A program made the translations under genes and the position numbers. From an uncultured Spirochaetota bacterium (GTDB taxonomy: Bacteria > Spirochaetota > Spirochaetia > Treponematales > Treponemataceae): a stretch of DNA of 39,708 bases. The stretch lies in the NCBI GenBank assembly GCA_944389415.1, contig CALXMF010000019.1, positions 1 through 39,708 on the forward strand, given 5' to 3'. How positions within the stretch are numbered: position 1 is the first letter of the stretch; each line of letters begins with the position of its first letter. A model generated the notes under the pieces. The model saw nothing but the letters and a program-made list of their open reading frames with translations. It was not told where the DNA came from and did no database searches. Of this stretch, positions 6,175-12,496 are shown one piece after another.

Positions 6175-6209
6175 GTCTCAATCCCTTTTTTCAGGTCTTC
6201 TTTTTAAAT
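6175..6209 (-). repeat. Solitary CRISPR-like repeat, copy 3, at island edge
   Basis: 35-bp repeat starting GTCTCAATCCC and ending TTTTTAAAT on the + strand, nearly identical to copy 2. It marks an abrupt change from AT-rich DNA (left) to the ordinary composition of the chromosome (right). Read on the minus strand it comes after cad1-csx20-nudix and ~340 bp of non-coding DNA: the place of a leader-proximal first repeat. Confidence 0.62.
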
Positions 6210-6553
6210 ACCGCCCCTGGCAACATAGTATCCCAAAACACTTTACAGCTGCTATTTCGCATACCGAAACCCTTATAAAAAGTGTTTTCAGCTTTTGTAC
6301 CAGTTCTGTCAGTATCATACCCTCTAAATCCTTACATATAAAACAATTATCAACAATCGCATACTGCCGCTGTTTTCAGCATAAAATATACTGAGCGGCA
6401 GGTTTGCGATTGTACAACACATCAGCGCTTTCTATACATTACTGCCTGTTACAGATATGGCCGCATACCGTGAGTCCGGTTCTGGTTCATTCTCCGGCAG
6501 TATGCATTCTGTCAAAAATCACCGAACCGCCAATACTAATAATACACCGAGTT
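6210..6553. other. Non-coding region after the cad1 operon; candidate CRISPR leader remnant
   Basis: No convincing gene is present. The main structure is the long inverted repeat at 6353-6413. Short open frames over 6404-6741 on the + strand are antisense to the nudix gene and have no ribosome site. If 6175-6209 is a true CRISPR repeat, this stretch occupies the leader position. Confidence 0.35.
6353..6413. repeat. Long two-block inverted repeat
   Basis: ACAATCGCA (6353-6361) and CTGCCGCT (6364-6371) are mirrored by AGCGGCAG (6394-6401) and TGCGATTGT (6405-6413), with a 22-nt AT-rich loop. It could fold into a 17-bp interrupted hairpin downstream of the nudix gene, acting as an mRNA 3' structure or as a remnant of a small mobile repeat. 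Confidence 0.55.
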
Positions 6554-7129
6554 TTACTGATTGGCAAGCGGCAATGCAAGCTCTGACCATAACTCCCAGC
6601 GCACTGTTTTCAATTCCGCAGCAGATAACCATTTCATACCCAAAAGTTCCGCAGCAGGCTGCGGAATATATCCATCCAGACAATCAGCGCGGTATACAAT
6701 CCCAAGATGAACCAATCCTGTTTCTGTCTGGACTTCGTTAATAATGCCCCGGTATGATACCATAATTTTTTTTTCGCAATACCCGCTCAATTCTTCAGAA
6801 AGCTCGCGGCACAACCCGTTGCGCACCGTATCCCGCAAAGAAATGGCTCTATCTGTTTCATCAATGTGACCGCCAATTCCGCACGAATACAGGCCATGAA
6901 GTCTCGTTTCTGTACCGTGACGCGGATAACAGGCGATTTTTCCATCATGGCGGCGCAGCAGTACATACGGTATCAGCTGTCTGTAATGTACATCATGTTC
7001 AGCCTGTTTTCTTTCTATCCAGCACACCGCATTGTCTGGAATAATATCAAAAATATTTTCTGTAAACGCCGCTGTTTTTTCTCTTATATATGCCGGCAGC
7101 AGCGCTGTTTCTACACAGCATACTTTCAT
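6554..7129 (-). CDS. Nudix hydrolase of the Cad1 operon
   Basis: 191 residues from the ATG that overlaps the csx20 stop (ATGA); an upstream TTG in frame is not needed. A Nudix core is clear: LIPYVLLRRHDGKIACYPR (residues 52-70), HGLYSCGIGGHIDE (78-91) and the catalytic RELSEEL (108-114; R108, E109, E112, E113). The loop between the GGH turn and the RExxEE helix is longer than in the standard Gx5Ex7REUxEExGU box, and the glutamate expected eight residues before R108 is Asp100. Nudix enzymes cleave nucleoside diphosphate-X compounds. Coupled translation with csx20 and cad1 ties it to Cad1 signalling; hydrolysis of inosine or adenosine nucleotides, limiting or extending Cad1 action, is inference. 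Unrelated in type to the MutT at 20678. Confidence 0.8.
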   Translation of the reverse strand: MKVCCVETALLPAYIREKTAAFTENIFDIIPDNAVCWIERKQAEHDVHYRQLIPYVLLRRHDGKIACYPRHGTETRLHGLYSCGIGGHIDETDRAISLRDTVRNGLCRELSEELSGYCEKKIMVSYRGIINEVQTETGLVHLGIVYRADCLDGYIPQPAAELLGMKWLSAAELKTVRWELWSELALPLANQ

Positions 7130-7530
7130 ATCAGGGACTGATCCTCCCAATACTCATATTTTCTAAAACACACATGCTCAAAAACATATTGCCTGCGCAC
7201 AGTTTCGCCCTCCCGTGTTTCGGCCGCTATTCGTTTGGTTACAGCATGCAGCGCGACCAGTCCCCGCCGCAGAACATAATCAACAAGCATAAATGTACTG
7301 CCAAATTCACCCTGAATAATAACAAGATCCCCTGCCCGCGTCGCTCCCAGCCATTGCACAAAAGGCGTAAAAAAAACATCAGGGATACGCTCTAAAACAG
7401 GAACCTGCGACCACGCCGCCGACAGCGATTCCGGCGGGTATACAACAGAAACACATCCCCATTTATTTTCCAATTCACTTATTTGCATGGGGGTAAGCTG
7501 ATGATTAAGCAAACAATAACATACCGGCAT
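7126..7530 (-). CDS. csx20: Csx20-family type III CRISPR accessory protein (putative ring nuclease)
   Basis: 134 residues. MPVCYCLLNHQLTPMQISEL at the start, the middle DVFFTPFVQWLGATRAGDLV with VIIQGEFGSTFMLVDYVLRR, and the HAVTKRIAAE...VFEHVCFRKYEYWED end agree with the pattern I know for Csx20: LxNHxLTxxQ, then WL...GDxVLVQGDFGAxxxMV, then an ATTxR...F.HV.FRxY end. Csx20 is a CARF-like fold protein of type III CRISPR loci that has been proposed to break down cyclic oligoadenylates. Its RBS (AGGAAATGG) lies in the 18-nt gap after cad1, and its stop overlaps the nudix start. In this operon it would be the off-switch for Cad1. Identification is by pattern recall, without alignment. Confidence 0.72.
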   Translation of the reverse strand: MPVCYCLLNHQLTPMQISELENKWGCVSVVYPPESLSAAWSQVPVLERIPDVFFTPFVQWLGATRAGDLVIIQGEFGSTFMLVDYVLRRGLVALHAVTKRIAAETREGETVRRQYVFEHVCFRKYEYWEDQSLI

Positions 7531-7548
7531 TTAGTCCATTTCCTACCA

Positions 7549-9630
7549 TTATACTTTAAAATACTCTAAACACACATCAAGAATTTCATCTTCAAACGAG
7601 CGCATCAATTGTGTATGAACAGATAAAGGCGCAAACGAGACACAGATACTGTTTCTAATCAGTGCGAGACACTGCCACACAGACAGATTTTTGGACAATA
7701 CAGACGCTTTGATAAATTCATCAGTCAGCGTAGTCCGTGAAATACCGCAATTATCTGTATTTATCGTGACCCGCAACCCTTTTTTCAGATACTCAAGCAA
7801 AGGATATGGCGCATCATCGGACTGCGGATCACGAAAGCCCACTATCTGATCATTACTGCTGGGACACATTTCAATGCCGATACGTTTATCCGCAAAACGG
7901 GACATAAGAACGGGGTTATGGCGCAGTTTTAGTCCGTGACCAATCCGGTCAGCGCTCAGGTGATACACGGCCTGCCAGACATTTTCTACTGATTCCGTTT
8001 CTCCTGCATGTATCGTGATATGAATACAATCGCGCAGAAAATCCATAAACAGTTCACGCAGTTTGGCAGGTTCCGCCGCAGACTCCGCTCCGGCAAGATC
8101 AACACCGGCAAAACGGCTGCTAAAACGACTGTTTGCTGAGCGCAGTTTCTGAATAGCGTCTATAGAATCTTTGATTTCTGATAAACTGGCCTCACGGCCG
8201 ATAATCACAATAATACGGTAATCCCGCAGCGGCTGTTCAGAACAATACCGGCTGTCCATCTCATCCATAATAAAAGAAACAACCTGTTCCGCGCTGAGTC
8301 CTAATCTGGTGTATTTATAGGGAGAACAGCGGATTTCTACATACCGTACGTTATCCGCAAGCAGCTTTTCTATATATACGCGCATACAGCCGCGAATAGC
8401 CCACTCACTCTGCAGCAGAGAACTGCCCTGAAAATCACCCAGCCGCTGATATGCGTCTATACCTATTTTATAATACGCGTCCGGGTCTATATTTTTTCCA
8501 AATAACAGAGCGTCAAATAACTCCGGGTCTTTTTCAAAACTCAGCACAAAGTCAGTGTACCGGGCATAAAACCGGTTAAAATCAGTTTTTTTATCCTGAA
8601 ACAGTTCTGTTTGTTTTTCACGCAGTGCCTCAATGTTTTTTGACGCGACAAGGCGAGACACCAGAGAATGCCACTGCGTATCCTGCACGTGTGCAGCGCC
8701 GCATACAATTGAAATAATATCTGCCGCGCTCAGCACACCGCCAAGGTGTGTGTGCAAATCAGCTTTTGGCAATTTTTGAATAAAGTCCCTGTCTTTGCTG
8801 CCTATATTGTACTCCTGCATTCTGCGCAGCACCGCAGGAGGAAGAAAATACAGTTTTCGGAAAATATCACGCCTCATACCATTAGAATCTTCCGAAATAA
8901 GCATATTATAAAAATTACTGTAGAGCTGCGCTGATTGCTTTTTTCTGTGCTGTATTTCATCCAGTACAGCCCCATTTTCTTCATAGACTAATGTCCCATG
9001 TAACGGCGGCAAATCCAGCGGATACATTTCTGCTGATAATACTTCTTTATCAGTGGAAATGATAAAACTGGGAGGCGTCTCAATATTCATCACGGTGGGA
9101 TAATAATAAGACGCATACGCGCCAGGCATATCTAACAGAGACTCAGAATTATACCGTCTGCGAATATCGCCGGTACACTCTCGTGTTTCCATGATATGAA
9201 AAAGCGCGTCGCATCCAAACAGGTTTGCCGCATCCTGCATATCGGCGCTCATTGTTTTGCGCCCGCCGGAAAGGGATAAATATAATTTACCGCCATGCGC
9301 ATACGCAACAGCGTTCAAGACAGTACGGTAAATCAGAGACCGCATGGTACGGATTTCGTCTTCACTGCTAAAATCTTTTACTCCGGCACAGATAATAAAC
9401 CGCAGATTGATATGCCATTTTTGAGCCCACGCCTGTATCGCAGTCAGATCAAGGCCCTCAACTGTTACTATCCAGCACTCATCAACAGGCTCTATATTGT
9501 ATTGTTTCCGTATTCGAGATACCTCATCACTGCCAGCGAAAAAATCATATGCATCTGGATTAGTAAAACCGACTGCCTCAGGTACAATCTGCCAAGACAT
9601 ACCTAATGTTAATACTAATATATTTTTCAT
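7549..9630 (-). CDS. cad1: Cad1: CARF-adenosine deaminase CRISPR effector
   Basis: 693 residues. N-terminal ~200 residues form a CARF sensor: start MKNILVLTLGMSWQIVPEAV and the ligand-loop motif LSLSGGRKTM (118-127), as in CARF proteins that bind cyclic oligoadenylate. After a helical linker, residues 285-690 form an adenosine-deaminase domain: metal-binding HTH (H293, H295) in KADLHTHLGG, HAGETE with H541 and catalytic E544, RIGHG with H565, MCPSSN (589-594) and NTDNCGIS with D626. This is the architecture of Cad1, reported to turn ATP into ITP when activated and so stop phage growth. The residue after D626 is Asn where classical deaminases have a second Asp. Its start is 52 nt past dapB; GGAGG lies a rather long 14 nt before the ATG. 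csx20 and nudix follow. No Cas10 gene is in view, so the activator must come from elsewhere. Confidence 0.9.
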   Translation of the reverse strand: MKNILVLTLGMSWQIVPEAVGFTNPDAYDFFAGSDEVSRIRKQYNIEPVDECWIVTVEGLDLTAIQAWAQKWHINLRFIICAGVKDFSSEDEIRTMRSLIYRTVLNAVAYAHGGKLYLSLSGGRKTMSADMQDAANLFGCDALFHIMETRECTGDIRRRYNSESLLDMPGAYASYYYPTVMNIETPPSFIISTDKEVLSAEMYPLDLPPLHGTLVYEENGAVLDEIQHRKKQSAQLYSNFYNMLISEDSNGMRRDIFRKLYFLPPAVLRRMQEYNIGSKDRDFIQKLPKADLHTHLGGVLSAADIISIVCGAAHVQDTQWHSLVSRLVASKNIEALREKQTELFQDKKTDFNRFYARYTDFVLSFEKDPELFDALLFGKNIDPDAYYKIGIDAYQRLGDFQGSSLLQSEWAIRGCMRVYIEKLLADNVRYVEIRCSPYKYTRLGLSAEQVVSFIMDEMDSRYCSEQPLRDYRIIVIIGREASLSEIKDSIDAIQKLRSANSRFSSRFAGVDLAGAESAAEPAKLRELFMDFLRDCIHITIHAGETESVENVWQAVYHLSADRIGHGLKLRHNPVLMSRFADKRIGIEMCPSSNDQIVGFRDPQSDDAPYPLLEYLKKGLRVTINTDNCGISRTTLTDEFIKASVLSKNLSVWQCLALIRNSICVSFAPLSVHTQLMRSFEDEILDVCLEYFKV

Positions 9631-9681
9631 ACTGGTTATCTGTACCTCCGCGGAATTTCTTTTTCTGCTGTAATTGACCGT

Positions 9682-10461
9682 CTAAAATAAATCATCCATG
9701 CCGTACAGCGCGCCTTTGCGCAAACTGCCATCGGCAAGACGGGCGGTAAGACGCTCAAGCGCACGAACAGCTCCTGTAGCAAAACCTTCACGGGAGCGGG
9801 CAGTATGAGTCAGCTCTATAGTATCAGCTGGTGAATCAAACCATACTGTATGCGTACCCGGAACGCTGCCGACGCGGGTACTGCCTATTTGCAGCTGATG
9901 ACTCTCAGGACGGCCTGAAAAATTTCCCGTCGTTATTTCTGTTTTGCGCGGCATATTTTCAAGAATTTTTTTTGCTATTTCAAGCGCTGTTCCTGAAGGG
10001 CTGTCTGCCTTGCGTGTATGGTGGCTTTCCCAGACAGCGCAGTCATATTCATCAAACGCCGACATCAGCGCCGCCGCCTGCGAGACAATTTTATAAAACA
10101 TATTTACGCCGACTGAAAAATTAGAAGAACGCATCAATGTTCCTCCGCATGAGGCAGCAAGAGAGCGGATTTCTTCTTCATATGAAGTCCAGCCGGTTGT
10201 ACCTACTACAAGTGGCAGGCCAAGCGGCAACAGAGAACGGATATTAGCGACAACAGCTGACGGATGACTGAACTCGATAATACCATCAGCGCCGCTCGCG
10301 CGCACTGCCGCAGTAAGTGCATCAGTATCGCCGGCTGCTACTCTGATCATCGCATCAGCAGCTGCGACATCTATAGTCGCAGCAATTTCATGTCCGCGGC
10401 GGACAGCGGCTGCTTCTATCATATGGCCCATCTGACCATAACCAACAAGAGCTATTTTCAT
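9682..10461 (-). CDS. dapB: 4-hydroxy-tetrahydrodipicolinate reductase
   Basis: 259 residues, usual length. The N-terminal Rossmann fold begins MKIALVGYGQMG (GxGxxG-type nucleotide site). VGTTGW (87-92) and the catalytic/substrate motif ESHHTRKADSPSGT (145-158), with its histidine pair and lysine, are diagnostic for DapB, which reduces hydroxy-tetrahydrodipicolinate with NAD(P)H in lysine and diaminopimelate synthesis. It starts 8 nt after lysC with AGGAGG well placed, so the two are one transcript. No terminator is visible in the 51 nt before cad1, so read-through into cad1 is possible. Confidence 0.95.
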   Translation of the reverse strand: MKIALVGYGQMGHMIEAAAVRRGHEIAATIDVAAADAMIRVAAGDTDALTAAVRASGADGIIEFSHPSAVVANIRSLLPLGLPLVVGTTGWTSYEEEIRSLAASCGGTLMRSSNFSVGVNMFYKIVSQAAALMSAFDEYDCAVWESHHTRKADSPSGTALEIAKKILENMPRKTEITTGNFSGRPESHQLQIGSTRVGSVPGTHTVWFDSPADTIELTHTARSREGFATGAVRALERLTARLADGSLRKGALYGMDDLF

Positions 10462-10469
10462 GTTTCCTC

Positions 10470-11798
10470 CTACTCATCAAAGAACGCCGCATGAAGCACA
10501 CGCACAACACGAGCCGCCTCACCGTCATCGCATACCATACTGATATTAACTTTTGACGCGCCCTGGCTGATCATCTGCACATTGATATCAGCGGCAGCAA
10601 GAGCCGCAAATCCCTGGGCAAGCAGCGCACTGGAATGCGCCACATCGCAGATAACAGTAATAATTGATTTCTCACTTTTACAGTGCACATCAGCAACTTT
10701 TTTAAGATCTTCAAGCAGCCCTGATAAATCTTTATCGGTTTTTACGGTAAGCGATACTGATACCTCGCTTGTCGCAACCATATCTACACTGATATCCCAT
10801 TTAAGGAACTGATTAAAAATATGCGCAAGAAAACCTGAAGCGCCAAGCATCCGGGTAGAAACAATATCAATCACATACACATGCTGCACAGAAGTAATCG
10901 CGCGCACAGGATCACAGGGACCGCTGTGTTTTTCTACGATAACTGATCCGGCAAAAGAAATATTATATGAATTTTTTACACGTACTGGCGTACCGGTTTT
11001 ACGGCACGGCGCCATCGAACGCGGATGCAGTACCTGCGCTCCAAAAAACGCGAGTTCCGCCGCCTCATCATAGGTAACTTCAGGTACTGTATGAGCTGTT
11101 GGAACAATACGGGGATCTGCGGTAAGGATACCATCAACATCTTTCCAGGTCTGTACCTCATCAGCGCGGACAGCCGCGCCGATCATCGTAGCAGTTAAAT
11201 CGCTGCCGCCGCGGCCAAGTGTCGTGATATATCCGCGTTCATCTTTTGCGATAAATCCCGTCACAATGGGAATTCGTATATCCCGACCGCTTGTATACTG
11301 ACTCAGCCCCGCAGGAATTGTATCCCAGACGCGGTCAAGTAATTCCGCTGCCATAAAATTGGAATCAGAAACAAATCCGATATCCCATGAATCACAGGCG
11401 CGAGCAGGTATTCCCTGCGTATTCAAATAAGCTGCGGCAAGACGGACAGACATCCGTTCCCCAAAAGATACAAGATAATCACGAGAGCGTTTTGTTAATT
11501 CCCGCAGCATCGAAATACCGGTAAGCAGTGTTTTAAGTTCTGTTAACAGGGGAATAACCTCATCAGCAGATATTCCCAACTCACGCGCTGTATCACAGTG
11601 AAGAGTCTCTATCCGCGAAATATCAACAGTACCATTTACCGCCCGGTCAGCCGCTTCGAGTAAATGATCTGTAGTATCACCCATCGCAGACAGGACAACA
11701 ATCGGTCTCTGCTCTATATATGATTTTATTATAGAAGAAACATGCCGTATTCGCTCCGCATTCGCAACCGATGAACCGCCAAACTTCATCACTATCAT
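10470..11798 (-). CDS. lysC: Aspartate kinase
   Basis: 442 residues. It begins MIVMKFGGSSVANAERI, the KFGGSS ATP/aspartate motif of aspartokinases. TTLGRGGSDLTATMIGAAV (192-210) and VQTWKDVDGI are the second kinase signature. The C-terminal ~140 residues carry two ACT-type regulatory repeats (around VDMVATSEVSVSLTVKT and NVQMISQGASKVNIS), so feedback control by lysine or threonine is expected. It catalyses the first step from aspartate towards lysine, threonine and methionine. It is the first gene of lysC-dapB, with its own promoter upstream and GAGAGG before the ATG. Monofunctional: no homoserine dehydrogenase domain. Confidence 0.95.
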   Translation of the reverse strand: MIVMKFGGSSVANAERIRHVSSIIKSYIEQRPIVVLSAMGDTTDHLLEAADRAVNGTVDISRIETLHCDTARELGISADEVIPLLTELKTLLTGISMLRELTKRSRDYLVSFGERMSVRLAAAYLNTQGIPARACDSWDIGFVSDSNFMAAELLDRVWDTIPAGLSQYTSGRDIRIPIVTGFIAKDERGYITTLGRGGSDLTATMIGAAVRADEVQTWKDVDGILTADPRIVPTAHTVPEVTYDEAAELAFFGAQVLHPRSMAPCRKTGTPVRVKNSYNISFAGSVIVEKHSGPCDPVRAITSVQHVYVIDIVSTRMLGASGFLAHIFNQFLKWDISVDMVATSEVSVSLTVKTDKDLSGLLEDLKKVADVHCKSEKSIITVICDVAHSSALLAQGFAALAAADINVQMISQGASKVNISMVCDDGEAARVVRVLHAAFFDE

Positions 11799-11835
11799 AA
11801 CGCGCCTCTCTTTTTAAAAATAATGTAGCTTTTTG

Positions 11836-11865
11836 AATATACCAAAAGAACAGGAGCTTGTGCAA
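11836..11865 (-). promoter_or_regulatory. lysC promoter
   Basis: On the minus strand TTGCAC (11865-11860), an 18-bp spacer and TATATT (11841-11836) precede lysC by about 40 nt. No lysine riboswitch is visible in the short leader. Confidence 0.5.
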
Positions 11866-11885
11866 TATACACGCGGTTATCATCT

Positions 11886-11919
11886 ATAAAAAAGCTGTCC
11901 TTGAGATCAAGGACAGCTT
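11886..11919 (-). terminator. Terminator of the cop operon
   Basis: AAGCTGTCCTTGA and its reverse complement (11892-11919) form a 13-bp stem with a 2-nt centre, followed on the minus strand by TTTTTTATAG. It lies just beyond copZ. Confidence 0.85.
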
Positions 11920-11933
11920 GGCAAACACGGCTG

Positions 11934-12128
11934 TTACTTTTCTGCGGTAAAACCTAAATCATCAAGTGCTTCTACAGCGGTCTGTACACAACTGTCACAG
12001 CCGTTTATCGTAACAGTTTTATCATTCAGTGAAACAGAAAAATCAAGTTTTTCCTCATTCAGCCGGTTGGTAATGCGTTCCACACATTTATTGCAGTGCA
12101 TTTCCGGAACTTTTAATACAGTTGCCAT
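11934..12128 (-). CDS. copZ: Copper chaperone (HMA domain)
   Basis: 64-residue heavy-metal-associated domain. MHCNKC (C12, C15 in the usual GMxCxxC position) is the Cu(I) site, and the length and beta-alpha-beta pattern are those of CopZ, which hands Cu(I) to CopA and to CsoR. Odd: a second cysteine pair CDSC (residues 45-48), not typical of CopZ, could add a metal site or a disulfide. It is the last gene of copA-csoR-copZ, 11 nt after csoR with its own ribosome site, and is followed by a strong terminator. Confidence 0.88.
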   Translation of the reverse strand: MATVLKVPEMHCNKCVERITNRLNEEKLDFSVSLNDKTVTINGCDSCVQTAVEALDDLGFTAEK

Positions 12129-12139
12129 ATCATATCTCC

Positions 12140-12487
12140 TTATTTTATATACCGCTGAAACGCGGTAATCAGTTCCTCGACTTTATCTGTGCTGCCGGAT
12201 TTCAGGTCATCAGCGACACAGGTACGCAGATGATCACTCATCAGCACACCGCCAAATGACGCAAGCGCCGCACGAACAGCAGCAATCTGCATCATAATAT
12301 CAATGCAATACGCATCTGAATCGATCATACCGCGGATACCGCGCAGCTGGCCTTCTATACGGCTCAGACGGTTAAGCAGTGAACGGTGTTCTTCTGGGCT
12401 GCGTATCTTTTTTCTGCCTGAACAACAGCATTCGGTCTTTGCCTCATTATCTGCCAGCGCCTGTTCTTCGTTTTGTTCTTCATTCAT
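12140..12487 (-). CDS. csoR: CsoR-family copper-sensing repressor
   Basis: 115 residues, all-helical DUF156/CsoR fold. The three Cu(I) ligands of the family are in place: C61 (DAYCIDI), H86 and C90 (MSDHLRTC). LNRLSRIEGQLRGIRGMI is the conserved first long helix. An N-terminal extension of about 25 residues carries CCC (20-22), which is unusual and may bind metal. CsoR binds pseudo-palindromic operators without copper and leaves them on Cu(I) binding; two fitting operators lie in the copA promoter. It lies 9 nt after copA, so it is autoregulated with the operon. Confidence 0.92.
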   Translation of the reverse strand: MNEEQNEEQALADNEAKTECCCSGRKKIRSPEEHRSLLNRLSRIEGQLRGIRGMIDSDAYCIDIMMQIAAVRAALASFGGVLMSDHLRTCVADDLKSGSTDKVEELITAFQRYIK

Positions 12488-12496
12488 TATTAGCCT

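Noticed and set aside
3625-6209. Classical integron attC sites
   Set aside because: I looked for RYYYAAC/GTTRRRY core sites and paired inner boxes around the three repeats and found none convincing, and no integrase is in view. A non-classical cassette system is left open in the findings.
3625-6209. A functional CRISPR array
   Set aside because: Repeats are 1.2-1.3 kb apart with genes between them; there are no repeat-spacer units of 60-75 bp, so I annotate isolated repeats only.
6457-6741. 94-codon + strand frame over the nudix 3' end
   Set aside because: Antisense to nudix; starts without a ribosome site in non-coding sequence.
7129-7150. Longer nudix start (TTG at 7150)
   Set aside because: The ATGA overlap with csx20 gives a normal ATG start; the extra residues do not belong to the fold.
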